From NCBI RefSeq assembly GCF_001662305.1, contig NZ_BDEP01000016.1, forward strand, positions 186,001-250,000: a stretch of 64,000 nt of DNA, given 5' to 3'. Made by a program: the position numbers and the translations under genes. The DNA is from Halomonas caseinilytica. Lineage in GTDB: Bacteria > Pseudomonadota > Gammaproteobacteria > Pseudomonadales > Halomonadaceae. Numbering within the stretch: position 1 is the first letter of the stretch; each line of letters starts with the position of its first letter. The notes under the pieces are model-generated. The model was not told where the DNA came from. It did no database searches and saw only the letters and a list, made by a program, of their open reading frames with translations. Positions 1-8,722 of the stretch are shown piece after piece.

Positions 1-228
1 GCGTTGAAGGACCTGGCCCGCGAGCCCGTGCCTCAGGCGGTGCTGGAGGCCTACGACAAGGAATCCATGAGCTTTGGTCGTGACTACATCATTCCCACGC
101 CGGTCGATGTCCGCTTGCTCGAGCGGGTTTCCTCGGCGGTCGCGCAGGCGGCGGTGGATTCCGGCGTGGCACGTCGCCCTTATCCTGCCCATTATCCGCT
201 GAAGACGGTGGATGATGTCTATGGGTAG
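1..228 (+). CDS. maeB: NADP-dependent malic enzyme, C-terminal end (partial)
   Basis: This is the last 75 codons of a gene that begins before the window; the reading frame is open from base 1 and stops with TAG at 226-228. The residues resemble the C-terminal end of the malic enzyme domain (decarboxylation of malate to pyruvate), for example FGRDYIIPTPVDVRLLERV. The protein ends without the phosphotransacetylase-like domain found in E. coli MaeB, so it is likely the shorter (about 420 residue) type. Position next to ponA and pilM matches the Pseudomonas order, which supports the call. Catalytic residues lie outside the window, so the family assignment rests on the tail and on context. Confidence 0.75.
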   Translation, partial: ALKDLAREPVPQAVLEAYDKESMSFGRDYIIPTPVDVRLLERVSSAVAQAAVDSGVARRPYPAHYPLKTVDDVYG

Positions 229-477
229 TACTGCTTAAACGCCTGCGCGTGCAAATCACTGGTTTATAGTCGCCATCCTTGGCGACTACCCTACGAGCCC
301 GTCTAAAAGACGGTTCAAATTCGCTCCTGGCGAATTGGTACGCGGTGCGCGAAAGCTCGCCTAACGACATGTTATGTCTCGCTTTCTGTGCTCCGGGCAC
401 CTTGTGCTTCGCGACGCTCGGCTATTTATTCAGCATTTCCATGCGGCGGCTGACCCGTGATTCCGTGTAATGCATGT
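229..477. repeat. Intergenic region with a tandem series of small hairpins
   Basis: This gap between the malic enzyme gene and the DUF481 gene holds consecutive short perfect inverted repeats: 267-288 (8-bp stem, loop ATCCTT), 299-313 (6-bp stem), 318-336 (7-bp stem, loop TCCTG), 349-360 (4 bp), 366-378 (5 bp) and 388-400 (4 bp). The stems differ in sequence but are packed end to end, so this is structural repetition rather than sequence repetition. Read on the minus strand, three loops contain GGA (AAGGAT, CAGGA, CCGGA). A 63-codon open frame at 279-470 exists but looks like a by-product. I do not recognise a named repeat family. Confidence 0.6.
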
Positions 478-509
478 CGACGCCGCCGGCCCCAGGGCCG
501 GTGGCGTCG
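478..509 (-). terminator. Strong hairpin at the 3' end of the DUF481 gene
   Basis: Inverted repeat with 15-bp arms (478-492 and 495-509) and one G-T mismatch, GC-rich, located 10 bp beyond the stop codon of the minus-strand DUF481 gene. There is no clear U-tract after it on the minus strand, so it may act as a terminator with help or only as an mRNA 3' stabiliser. Confidence 0.5.
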
Positions 510-519
510 TCATTATGGT

Positions 520-1272
520 TCACCAGTCGTAGACCAGCGAGGCGGTGGTGGTGTGATCGGTCTTGGCCATTGCATCCTCGGGAGGTCGAGAGTTGTGCTC
601 GATCTCATGAGAGAGCTTGAGGGCCAGATGATCGTTGAGACTGGCGGTCAGCGAGGACAGGGCGCGCGATGTGAGGTTCTCGCGCGTGTGTTCGAGAGAG
701 AGCTCCTGGCCGAAGGAGGCCGTCTCGGAAATCTTCCACTGATAATCCAGGGCGCCGTAGGCCACGGCCAGGTTGCGATCATCCGTATCCGGCAAGCTGT
801 CGTGACGGTAGCCCGGCCCGACTTCCAGGGCCAGCGTCTGTCGGTCGTCGTTCAGCATGCGGCGACCATAACCGGCGATGGCGGTGATCTGGTAGTTGTA
901 GCCACTGAAGCGATCCTTGTCCCAGCGCGTGAAACCAAACAGATAATCCGAGCCGTTGAGATCGTAGCGCTCGCGGGCGGTCGCCTGATAGCGTTCGGCA
1001 CTGGTCTCGTCGTCCTGAGTGACGTGGCGTATTTCGCCGCGCAGGCTGTGCGTGAAGGGGCCTGTCAGCCAGGCCAGGTGGCCCTTGGTGATCAGTGTCT
1101 GGCTATCGGTGTTGCCGGAAAGGCTGGTGTAGCCGAGCTCAGCCGTACCACTCCAGGTGGGGGCGTCCTGCTCGGGTGGCGGTGGCGAATAGAAGGGGCG
1201 GGCGCTGGCATCGCCGACGAGCGCCAGCAATCCCAGGCCGGCCCACAGGAAATGGCGCACCTTGAGACGCAT
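520..1272 (-). CDS. DUF481 family outer-membrane protein
   Basis: A 250-residue protein with a signal peptide (about residues 1-24, ending ASA). The rest is beta-rich with alternating aromatic and polar residues, for example SGTAELGYTSLSGNTDSQT near the start and a C-terminal ASLVYDW ending in Trp, as expected for an outer-membrane beta-barrel. The GNTDSQ motif is typical of DUF481 (YdiY-like, putative salt-induced outer membrane proteins). A GGGAG ribosome-binding site precedes the ATG. It is transcribed in the same direction as ponA, 87 bp downstream of it, so co-transcription is possible. Function is unknown; an envelope role in salt stress is only a family-level suggestion. Confidence 0.8.
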   Translation of the reverse strand: MRLKVRHFLWAGLGLLALVGDASARPFYSPPPPEQDAPTWSGTAELGYTSLSGNTDSQTLITKGHLAWLTGPFTHSLRGEIRHVTQDDETSAERYQATARERYDLNGSDYLFGFTRWDKDRFSGYNYQITAIAGYGRRMLNDDRQTLALEVGPGYRHDSLPDTDDRNLAVAYGALDYQWKISETASFGQELSLEHTRENLTSRALSSLTASLNDHLALKLSHEIEHNSRPPEDAMAKTDHTTTASLVYDW

Positions 1273-1359
1273 GATGATCTCCCGGTCATCGTGAATGAAA
1301 GCGGGGTGACGTCCAGGCGATGAGAGGGGCGGCGTCCTGCCGCCCCATCCATGGGTGGA

Positions 1360-3888
1360 TCAGAAGATGGCTTCGTAGATGCCGGTACCCTGTGAGCCGC
1401 TTTCTTGCTCGACTTCCCGTTCCACGCGACGTGGCTGGTAGCCGGGCAGGTGGTCGGCGCGGAACAGCTCCGTTATGCCGCCGCCCTGGTCATCACGCAG
1501 CAGGCGGCCGGTGTCGGGGTCCACGCGTCTTTCGACGACATCCTCGGGGCGCTCGGGAATCCGCTCCGGGCGACCGTCGAGGGCCTGTCCCATGAAATCG
1601 ACCCAGATCGGCAGGGCGGCCTGTGAGCCGTATTCGGCGGTGGGCGAGTTGTCGTCCTTGCCCACCCAGACGGTCGTCGCGAGGTCCATGTTGAAACCGG
1701 CGAACCAGGCGTCGCGCTGGTCGTTGGTGGTGCCGGTCTTGCCGACGATGTCTTCTCGTTCCAGGGCCAGGGCGCCTCGTGCGGTGCCGCTTTCGACCAC
1801 TTCACGAAGCATGTCGCGGAGGATGTAGACCGAGGATGGAGCGGCGACGCGCGGTGCGACCCGATAAGTCTCGCCATCGATCTCGGTGGTCGTCTGGTCG
1901 GACGTGCAATCGCGGCAGGCCACCTTGGGGTCGGCCTTCTCCACCAGGGAATGGTGTTCGCCGCGGGTCACGCGCTGGATGAACCAGGGCTGGATGCGGA
2001 AGCCGCCGTTGGCGAGTGTCGCATAGGCGCGGGTCATCTCCAGGGGCGTCAGGCTGGCGCTGCCCAGGGCAAGGGAGAGGCCGTGAGGCAGGCGCTCCGG
2101 GTTGAAGCCGAATTCATCGAGGAATTCGAGGGTGCGATCGAGCCCCAGAGACTGCAGCAGGCGGATCGTGACCAGGTTGCGGGAACGGGCCAGCCCTTCG
2201 CGTAGCCGGGTCGGACCCAGGAAATCGCCGCTGGAGTTGCTGGGACGCCACAGCTCGTTGCTGCCGTCCTGCATGACCACGGGGGCATCGTTGATCACGG
2301 TGGCCGGGGTCACGTCGCCGCTGTCGAGCCCCGCCAGGTAGATGAACGGCTTGAAGATGGAGCCGGACTGGCGGCGGGCCTGAACGGCGCGATTGAACTT
2401 GCTGGCGTCGAAGTCAAAGCCGGCTTGGAGCGCCAGGATGGCCCCCGTCCGAGGATCCATGACGACCAGCGAGCCCTGAGCGTCGGGCTGCTGGGAAAGC
2501 CGCCAGCTGCCGTCCTCGCGTTGCATGATGCGCACCAGCGAGCCGGGAGCGGCGATGTCGGCGGCATTGTTGGGCGCGGCACCGCGGCTGCGCGCACTGA
2601 GGTAGGGGCGGGCCCAGTCGAGGCCGTCCCAGTCGAGGGTCTTGATCTCCTTGTCGCTGGTCAGCACGCGCATCTCGCGCCCCTCGCTCTCGACCACGAT
2701 GGCCGGTTGCAGCGGACCGAGCTCAGGAGTGCGCTCGAGCACCTGCAGCCAGTTGCTGACGTCGCCTTCGATGCCTTCGACCGTGGTCTGGCTGCGTTCG
2801 GCGGCGCGACGCGCGGTCTGCATGACTTCCGGTGATTCGGAGAGTTCTTCCTCCAGTCCCTGGCGCTCCGTGCGTTCCTGGGCTTCCGCGATACTGCGGG
2901 GGATGTCGGTCTGTTCGGGACCACGCCAGCCGTGACGGGTGTCATAGGCGATCAGGCCGTTGGCCAGGGCCTGCCGGGCCATGGGCTGGAGTTTGCTGTC
3001 GAGGGTCGTCGTGATGCGGTAGCCCCCGGTGTAGGCCTTGTCGCCGAAACGCTCGGTGGCGAACTGGCGCGCCATTTCGGCAACATAGTCGGCCCGGACT
3101 TCGGCCTTGGCGACATGGCGCCGCGCGGTGATCGGTGCCTGAACGGCTTCCTCATAGGCGGCTTGATCGATGAAGCCAAGATCTCGCATGCGGTACAGGA
3201 TCCAGTTGCGGCGGATCAGGGCGCGCTCGGCGTTGGCCAACGGATTGAAGGTAGAGGGAGCCTTGGGCAGACCGGCGATCATGGCCTGCTCGGCCAGGGT
3301 CAATTCGGCCAGCGGCCGATCATAGTAGACCTCGGCGGCAGCGGCGATGCCGTAGGAGCGATGGCCGAGGAAGATCTTGTTGACGTAGAGCTCGAAGATA
3401 TCTTCCTTGCTGAGGATCTGTTCCATCTCCAGCGACAGCAGGATCTCGCGAACCTTGCGGATATAGGTGCGGTCGAGGGTCAGCAGGTAGTTGCGCGCGA
3501 CCTGCATGGTGATGGTCGACCCGCCCGACTGAATGGCACCGCCGCTGGCGACCAGCTCGACGGCGGCGCGGGCCAGCCCCTTGGGGTCGACGCCGTGGTG
3601 GTCGAAGTAGCTGGAATCCTCGGCGGCCAGCAGGGCCTGGACCATGCCCTGGGGAATTTCGTCGAACTCCACTGGCAGGCGTCGTTCTTCACCGAACTCG
3701 CCGATCAGCTTGCCGTCGCGGGTGAAGATGCGCAGCGGGGTCTGCAGCTCGAAGTCCTCTAGCTGGCGGACGTCCGGTAGTCCCGGGGCGAAATACAGTG
3801 CCGCGCCGACCACGGCCAGCACCGAGGCGGTGGCAAGTGAAACCAGCAGCCAGAGTGCTGAGAAAACCAGGGTTCTGAGGAACTTCAT
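1360..3888 (-). CDS. ponA: Penicillin-binding protein 1A, bifunctional peptidoglycan synthase
   Basis: A class A PBP of 842 residues that polymerises and crosslinks peptidoglycan in the periplasm. One N-terminal membrane anchor (about residues 8-34) is followed by the glycosyltransferase domain with EDSSYFDHHG (catalytic Glu90) and GGSTITMQVARN (122-133). The transpeptidase domain has the SIFK active-site serine motif at 510-513, SRN at 569-571 and KTGT at 717-720, so all catalytic motifs are intact. An insertion rich in charged residues (about 320-470) corresponds to the OB-like domain of PBP1a. It is divergent from pilM, an arrangement known from Pseudomonas. A perfect TATAAT lies upstream on the minus strand at 3963-3968. 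Confidence 0.95.
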   Translation of the reverse strand: MKFLRTLVFSALWLLVSLATASVLAVVGAALYFAPGLPDVRQLEDFELQTPLRIFTRDGKLIGEFGEERRLPVEFDEIPQGMVQALLAAEDSSYFDHHGVDPKGLARAAVELVASGGAIQSGGSTITMQVARNYLLTLDRTYIRKVREILLSLEMEQILSKEDIFELYVNKIFLGHRSYGIAAAAEVYYDRPLAELTLAEQAMIAGLPKAPSTFNPLANAERALIRRNWILYRMRDLGFIDQAAYEEAVQAPITARRHVAKAEVRADYVAEMARQFATERFGDKAYTGGYRITTTLDSKLQPMARQALANGLIAYDTRHGWRGPEQTDIPRSIAEAQERTERQGLEEELSESPEVMQTARRAAERSQTTVEGIEGDVSNWLQVLERTPELGPLQPAIVVESEGREMRVLTSDKEIKTLDWDGLDWARPYLSARSRGAAPNNAADIAAPGSLVRIMQREDGSWRLSQQPDAQGSLVVMDPRTGAILALQAGFDFDASKFNRAVQARRQSGSIFKPFIYLAGLDSGDVTPATVINDAPVVMQDGSNELWRPSNSSGDFLGPTRLREGLARSRNLVTIRLLQSLGLDRTLEFLDEFGFNPERLPHGLSLALGSASLTPLEMTRAYATLANGGFRIQPWFIQRVTRGEHHSLVEKADPKVACRDCTSDQTTTEIDGETYRVAPRVAAPSSVYILRDMLREVVESGTARGALALEREDIVGKTGTTNDQRDAWFAGFNMDLATTVWVGKDDNSPTAEYGSQAALPIWVDFMGQALDGRPERIPERPEDVVERRVDPDTGRLLRDDQGGGITELFRADHLPGYQPRRVEREVEQESGSQGTGIYEAIF

Positions 3889-3962
3889 GAAAACGCGGTA
3901 TCCGTGCTGAGAACGAGAACGTCGTAGCGAGGTGCGAAGCGTGGTCGTGCAATGCGAAGGCC

Positions 3963-3968
3963 ATTATA
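3963..3968 (-). promoter_or_regulatory. Putative -10 element for ponA
   Basis: Minus-strand TATAAT, 74 bp upstream of the ponA start codon, in the divergent ponA/pilM region. No good -35 hexamer sits at 16-18 bp, so only the -10 is supported. On the plus strand a TTGACA at 3995-4000 could serve pilM, but the matching -10 position (TGTGCG) is poor. Confidence 0.4.
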
Positions 3969-4133
3969 GGAAGACGATGCAGGGACCACCAGCGTTGACA
4001 GGTGGCGACAGTCTCTTTGTGCGAAATTTGCCATTTGCATCTAACCTTCTAGAACGGGCTTGCGATGGTGATCGCCGAGGCGCAGGGAGGCGCTGGAGGT
4101 CCGTGGCATGACTCGCACCGGAGGGTGTGAGCA

Positions 4134-5120
4134 GTGTTGCACTTCAAAACAGCCGTCAAGGGATTGATCGGTGTCGATATCGGCTCGACGGCCGTCAGGC
4201 TCGTCGAGTTGCGCTGCATGGGTGGCGAGCCACGGGTTTCGGGCCATGGTGTCGTACCCTTGCGCGCGGGTGCGGTGATCGAGCATCGTATTCAGGATGA
4301 TGATGCCGTCGTCGACGCCCTGTCGCGTGCCTTGGCAGATATCTCCCCCCTCGGCAAGCGAGCCTGTGCCGCGGTGCCGGCCGAGGCCGCCATCGTCAAG
4401 ACCCTGAACCTGCCCGCCTCGCTCGGCGAGGACGATATCGAGTCCCGCCTTCAACTCGAATCCGACAAGCATATTCCGTTTCCGTTCGGTGAAGTCGCCT
4501 TCGATTTTCAGCCGCTGGGGCGGCTCGACGACGATGCCGATCTGCAATCGGTGTTGCTGGTCGCTTGCCGTCGCCTTGCCGTCGAGCAGCGCGCCGAGCT
4601 GTTGACCCGTGCCGGTCTCATGCCCGTGGCCGTGGATGTCGATACCTTTGCCGTGGAACGGGCAATGACCGCGCTCGGGGCCGGCTTCGCACCGCCTGCC
4701 AATGACACGGAGGGAATGGCGCTGGTGGATGTCGGCGCCGACGGCAGCGCGTTCTATATTCTGCATCGTGGGCGCGTCGTCTACCGCCATGATATGGCGC
4801 TGGACGGGCGGGAGCTGATCGAAGAGAGGCGTATCCCCGAGGACTTTGTCGCATCCCTGGCCCGGCAGGTCGGGAGGGCCTTGCAACTCTATTACACCGC
4901 GGGGCGGTGCTGTGTCGTGCGTCGCCTTTCCCTGGTGGGGCGTGCCGGCATGTTGCCGGGGGTCGCGGAGTGTCTGGCGGAAGAAAGCGGCATGCAAGTG
5001 ACGGTGCTCAATCCGCTGGATGGCGTGCGACCGCACCCGCGCGTCGATGACCGTTCGCTGGCCAGGGATGCGCCGGAGCTGTTGATCGCCCGTGGCCTGG
5101 CGATGCGGGGGCGGGCATGA
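4134..5120 (+). CDS. pilM: Type IV pilus assembly ATPase-like protein PilM
   Basis: An actin-like (FtsA fold) cytoplasmic protein of the type IV pilus alignment subcomplex; it binds the N-terminal tail of PilN. The nucleotide-binding motif GVDIGSTAVRLVEL is at residues 13-26, and LVDVGADGSAFYIL forms a second phosphate-binding element. At 328 residues it is a little shorter than P. aeruginosa PilM. The start is not ATG: GTG at 4134 or TTG at 4137, both served by GGAGGG at 4120-4125. It is the first gene of pilMNOPQ and overlaps pilN by 4 bp, so translation is probably coupled. Confidence 0.9.
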   Translation: MLHFKTAVKGLIGVDIGSTAVRLVELRCMGGEPRVSGHGVVPLRAGAVIEHRIQDDDAVVDALSRALADISPLGKRACAAVPAEAAIVKTLNLPASLGEDDIESRLQLESDKHIPFPFGEVAFDFQPLGRLDDDADLQSVLLVACRRLAVEQRAELLTRAGLMPVAVDVDTFAVERAMTALGAGFAPPANDTEGMALVDVGADGSAFYILHRGRVVYRHDMALDGRELIEERRIPEDFVASLARQVGRALQLYYTAGRCCVVRRLSLVGRAGMLPGVAECLAEESGMQVTVLNPLDGVRPHPRVDDRSLARDAPELLIARGLAMRGRA

Positions 5121-5665
5121 GCATCGAGATCAATCTGCTGCCGTGGCGCGATTGGCGTCGGGAGCGGCGCCAACGACGCTGGCGCGTCATGCTGTTGTGC
5201 GCGCTGCTGCTCGGCGTGGCGACGGGGTATGGAGCGGAGCGCTATTACGCCTCTGTTCTCGATGCACAACGGCAGCGTCATGCCCTCATCGAGCGTCATG
5301 CCCAGGCGTTACGCCCCGCTGTCCTGGCCGCCGAGCGTCAGCGCCGGCGCATCGCGGACCTGGAGCAGCGCCAGGCGGCGTTGCAAGAGCACCTCGACAG
5401 GCGTGCGGAGGTCCTGGACATCTTCAATGGGCTGGCCGGCACGCGGGTGGATGGCGTGCGCTATTCGGCCCTCGAACAGCGGGAAGCGCTGCTGGTATTA
5501 CGGGGCTCGGCCGACAGCCATCGGCGGATCGCCACGCAACTCCAGGCCCTGGAGGCGTCCTCTGTCTTTGCAGCGCCCTCCTTGTCGGAAGTGGAGCCCT
5601 TCTCGGGTGGGTGGCGTTTCCGGTTGAGCGTGGTGCTCGCCAACTGGGGAGAGCGTTCGATATGA
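5117..5665 (+). CDS. pilN: Type IV pilus inner-membrane protein PilN
   Basis: A 182-residue inner-membrane protein of the pilus alignment subcomplex. It begins with the diagnostic INLLPWR motif (residues 5-11), the short cytoplasmic tail that docks into PilM. One membrane helix follows a cluster of arginines (about 24-42), and then a periplasmic coiled coil and a ferredoxin-like domain. It overlaps pilM upstream and pilO downstream by 4 bp (ATGA), typical of an operon with coupled translation. It is expected to form a heterodimer with PilO. Confidence 0.92.
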   Translation: MSIEINLLPWRDWRRERRQRRWRVMLLCALLLGVATGYGAERYYASVLDAQRQRHALIERHAQALRPAVLAAERQRRRIADLEQRQAALQEHLDRRAEVLDIFNGLAGTRVDGVRYSALEQREALLVLRGSADSHRRIATQLQALEASSVFAAPSLSEVEPFSGGWRFRLSVVLANWGERSI

Positions 5666-6282
5666 GCTGGAAAGCCGTCAGGCAGCGTCTGGAAAGCCTG
5701 GAGTGGCGCGAGCTGGACGTTCGCGACGCCGGCCATTGGCCCCTTGGCCTGCAGGGGGTGTGCTGCGGGATCATTGCGGTCGTGCTGGGGGGCGTGAGTT
5801 ATGCGTATCTGGCGGTGCCGACCATCACGGCGCTGGAGGATGCGCGTCGCGAGGAGCACGCCTTGCTGGAGGCCTATCGCGATGATGCCGAGCGCGCGGC
5901 CCACTTGCCGGAACTGCGTGAGACAGTGGCGGCGCTCGAGAAGCGGCTGGCCGATATGACGCCCCTCTTTCCCGAGTCGGCCGACATGACGTCGCTGATC
6001 GACGACATCGGGACAATGGCGCAGGAGCGTCGGTTGGATATCGAGGCGATACGGCTCGGAGCCGCCGAAGAGGCGGCGTTTGTGGTCGTTCATCCCATCT
6101 CGATTCGCGTGACGGGCTCCTATCATCGGCTCGGCGGCTTCATCGGCGATGTCGCCAATCTGCCACGCCTGGTGACCCTGCATGACGTGCGGCTGGCGAT
6201 GGTCGATGGCCGGCCGAGGCTATCGGCACATGCCCGGGCTTACAGTGCCCGCATGCCGGGCGGCGGGGAGAAGAGTGAATGA
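5662..6282 (+). CDS. pilO: Type IV pilus inner-membrane protein PilO
   Basis: A 206-residue protein with a membrane helix at about residues 30-52, a coiled-coil stretch (ALEDARREEHALLEAYRDD and onward) and a periplasmic ferredoxin-like domain with PISIRVTGSYHRLGGFI. The start chosen is the ATG that overlaps the pilN stop codon. A longer open frame extends upstream in the same frame but would overlap all of pilN and is not credible. PilO pairs with PilN in the periplasm and links to PilP, connecting the inner-membrane motor to the secretin. Confidence 0.9.
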   Translation: MSWKAVRQRLESLEWRELDVRDAGHWPLGLQGVCCGIIAVVLGGVSYAYLAVPTITALEDARREEHALLEAYRDDAERAAHLPELRETVAALEKRLADMTPLFPESADMTSLIDDIGTMAQERRLDIEAIRLGAAEEAAFVVVHPISIRVTGSYHRLGGFIGDVANLPRLVTLHDVRLAMVDGRPRLSAHARAYSARMPGGGEKSE

Positions 6283-6791
6283 CACGATGGGGGCGAGTGG
6301 GACTGCTGGGGCTGGCGGTATTGTCGGCGGGCTGTCAGGACGCGGGTCTCGAAGCCCTGGAACGGCGCCTCGAGGCTTGGCGTGTCGATGCCGTTGCCCC
6401 GGCCAGGCAGGCATTGCCGGCAGCGCCTGAAGAGGAGGTCATGAGCTATCGCTTTGCCGACGCTCCGAGCCCTTTTGCGGTCCCGGAATCAGGGGAGGGG
6501 CGTGCCGATGTGGGTGAGGTGGCGTCGCGGGAGGTGTCGCGGACGCCGCTCGAGGATCTGACAATCGAGGCGCTGAATCTGGTGGGAATCCTGAGGATCG
6601 CGGACGAGGCCTGGGCGTTGGTGAGAACGCCGGAGGGGCGGGTGCACCGAGTGGGGGTTGGTGCTCGTCTCGGACGACATCGAGGTCGCATCGTCGCGAT
6701 CGGCGAGGCGGAGGTTCGTCTGGTGGTGAGGCATCCCGATGGCAACGGGGATTGGAGCGAGCGTGACGTCACTCTGGCACTGGATAGCTGA
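6279..6791 (+). CDS. pilP: Type IV pilus assembly lipoprotein PilP
   Basis: A 170-residue lipoprotein with a short N-terminal signal and lipobox LSAGC, so Cys19 would be acylated. The C-terminal half holds the beta-sandwich HR domain (LVGILRIADEAWALVRTPEG), which binds the N0/N1 domains of PilQ. It starts inside the pilO stop (ATGA overlap). A spacer of 47 bp separates it from the pilQ start chosen here. It completes the PilMNOP alignment complex. Confidence 0.9.
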   Translation: MTRWGRVGLLGLAVLSAGCQDAGLEALERRLEAWRVDAVAPARQALPAAPEEEVMSYRFADAPSPFAVPESGEGRADVGEVASREVSRTPLEDLTIEALNLVGILRIADEAWALVRTPEGRVHRVGVGARLGRHRGRIVAIGEAEVRLVVRHPDGNGDWSERDVTLALDS

Positions 6792-6838
6792 GGGTTGAGT
6801 GACGGTGGCGTCGTGGTGACAGCATGGAGGCTGGCAAT

Positions 6839-8176
6839 ATGGCAAGAGTGCGAAATGGAGCGGTGGGCGCTGTCGTGCTGGTGATGATGCTCACCGCGGC
6901 GTTGTCCCGTCAGGTGTGGGCAGAGGCGGCTGCCGATGCGGCAGTTGATGATGGCGTGCCGCCGATTTCGCTCAACCTCCGGGATGTCTCGATACGTACC
7001 GCGCTGGCGGCCATTGCCGATGTCACCGGCCTCAACCTGGTGGCCAGCGACAGCGTGTCGGGGCGAGTAACCTTGAATCTGGTGGATGTGCCCTGGCAGC
7101 AGGCCTTGGCCTTGATTCTCGAAAGTCATGGATTGGCCAGTCGTCGGCGGGGCAATGTCATCATGGTGGCGCCCGCTGCGGAGCTGGCCAGGCGGGGCCG
7201 GCAGGAAGCGCTGGCTGGGAGTGCGATCGAGCCTCCCTTGGTGACCGAGCACCTGCGGATCAAGTATGCCAAGGCGATGGATCTGGCGGACATGCTGCGG
7301 GGCGAGACCGGGATCGGCCTGTTGACGCAGCGCGGTCGGGTCGCCGTGGATGCACGGACCAATACGCTGCTGGTGCAGGACACCGCCGATCGCGTTGCCG
7401 CGATTCGGCGGATGCTGGCGCGTCTCGATGTGGCGGTGCGGCAGGTGCGCATTGAGGCGCGCATCGTCATCGCTCGGGATAGTGTGGCGCGTGAGCTCGG
7501 CATCGACTGGGGAGTGTCCGCCAACGAAGGGCATTCTCCAAATGGGATCAATGCCGCTGGTGCCTCCAGCGGCATTGCCGAGGATGGAGGACTGGCCGTG
7601 GACCTTGGAAGCGCTCGTTCTCCGGGCACCACCTTCGGTTTCGGCTACTTGTCCGGGGACGTGCTGCTCGACCTGGAATTGCGCGCCCTGGAAAGCGAGG
7701 GCAAGAGCCGCATTATCTCCCAGCCTCGGGTGATCACCGCCAATCAGCGTACTGCACTGATCAAGCAGGGCACCGAGATTCCCTATCAGGAGGCGACGTC
7801 CAGCGGCGCCACCAATGTCGAGTTCAAGGAAGCCGTGCTGTCCCTGGAGGTCACGCCCCAGATCACGCCGGATGATCGCATCATCATGGAACTCGCGATC
7901 AACAACGACACCGTGGCTCAAGAGACCTTCGGTGGCGCGCCGGCCATCGATACCAACCAGATTGCCACCCAGGTACTGGTCGACGACGGCGATACCGTGG
8001 TGCTCGGCGGGATTCTCACCACCGAGCAGGTGCGCCAGTTGTTCAAGACGCCCCTGCTGGGGGATCTACCGATGCTCGGCCACTTATTTCGCTATACCGA
8101 GAACAGCAGCGATCAGGTAGAGTTGTTGGTATTCATTACGCCCCGAATACTGGACGACAACCTGGCGACTCACTGA
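6839..8176 (+). CDS. pilQ: Type IV pilus secretin PilQ, short form
   Basis: The outer-membrane secretin through which the pilus passes. After a signal peptide come an N0/STN domain ([20 protein letters not shown]), an N1 domain ([17 protein letters not shown]) and the C-terminal secretin domain ending [13 protein letters not shown] at 6839 is preferred because GGAGG at 6826-6830 gives good spacing; an in-frame ATG at 6824 overlaps that site. The product is about 445 residues, much shorter than P. aeruginosa PilQ (about 714), because the N-terminal AMIN domains that anchor PilQ to peptidoglycan are missing. Its stop codon overlaps the aroK start (TGATG). Confidence 0.88.
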   Translation: MARVRNGAVGAVVLVMMLTAALSRQVWAEAAADAAVDDGVPPISLNLRDVSIRTALAAIADVTGLNLVASDSVSGRVTLNLVDVPWQQALALILESHGLASRRRGNVIMVAPAAELARRGRQEALAGSAIEPPLVTEHLRIKYAKAMDLADMLRGETGIGLLTQRGRVAVDARTNTLLVQDTADRVAAIRRMLARLDVAVRQVRIEARIVIARDSVARELGIDWGVSANEGHSPNGINAAGASSGIAEDGGLAVDLGSARSPGTTFGFGYLSGDVLLDLELRALESEGKSRIISQPRVITANQRTALIKQGTEIPYQEATSSGATNVEFKEAVLSLEVTPQITPDDRIIMELAINNDTVAQETFGGAPAIDTNQIATQVLVDDGDTVVLGGILTTEQVRQLFKTPLLGDLPMLGHLFRYTENSSDQVELLVFITPRILDDNLATH

Positions 8177-8718
8177 TGCCGGCATTACCCAACCTGATCC
8201 TGGTCGGTCCCATGGGGGCCGGGAAAAGTACCATCGGCCGCCTGCTGGCGGCCGACCTGTCACGAGACTTCCTCGACAGCGATCACGAGATCCAGGCGCG
8301 CTGCGGCGCCGATATTCCCTGGATCTTTGATGTGGAGGGCGAATCGGGCTTTCGCGACCGCGAGTCCCAGATGATCCGGGAGCTGGCCGAGCGTGAACAG
8401 GTGGTCATCGCGACGGGCGGCGGGGCCGTGCTGCGCGAGGAGAATCGTCGGGTGCTGCGCGAAAGCGGTACCGTGATCTATCTCTATACCACCGTGAACC
8501 AGCAGCTTCGGCGGACTGCGAAGGATCGCAATCGCCCGCTGTTGCAGCGCGACGACCGCCGCCAGGTGCTCGAGGAGATGTTCGTGCTGCGCGATCCGCT
8601 CTACCGGGCCACGTCCGACATCATCGTGCGTACCGACCGGCGGGGGCCGCGTGCCGTGGCCAGCGATATCCTGCGTCGCGTGGAGCGGCTGGTCGATCCA
8701 CTCCAATGCAAGGCCTGA
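8176..8718 (+). CDS. aroK: Shikimate kinase
   Basis: A 180-residue cytoplasmic enzyme that phosphorylates shikimate with ATP in the chorismate pathway. The Walker A motif GPMGAGKST is at residues 11-19, the DSD shikimate-binding motif follows in DFLDSDHEI, and GGGAV is present in the substrate-binding region. The length is normal for the family. The gene is fused to pilQ by a one-base overlap and lies 4 bp before aroB, the usual pilQ-aroK-aroB arrangement of gammaproteobacteria. Confidence 0.95.
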   Translation: MPALPNLILVGPMGAGKSTIGRLLAADLSRDFLDSDHEIQARCGADIPWIFDVEGESGFRDRESQMIRELAEREQVVIATGGGAVLREENRRVLRESGTVIYLYTTVNQQLRRTAKDRNRPLLQRDDRRQVLEEMFVLRDPLYRATSDIIVRTDRRGPRAVASDILRRVERLVDPLQCKA

Positions 8719-8722
8719 TGCC

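Noticed and set aside
279..470. 63-codon plus-strand open frame in the hairpin array
   Set aside because: No ribosome-binding site, overlaps all hairpins, and no recognisable domain.
457..1323. 288-codon frame opposite the DUF481 gene
   Set aside because: It is a long antisense frame caused by high GC; the minus-strand protein has a signal peptide and family motifs.
3995..4000. TTGACA as a full pilM promoter
   Set aside because: The -10 at normal spacing (TGTGCG) does not match, so only a half-site is present.
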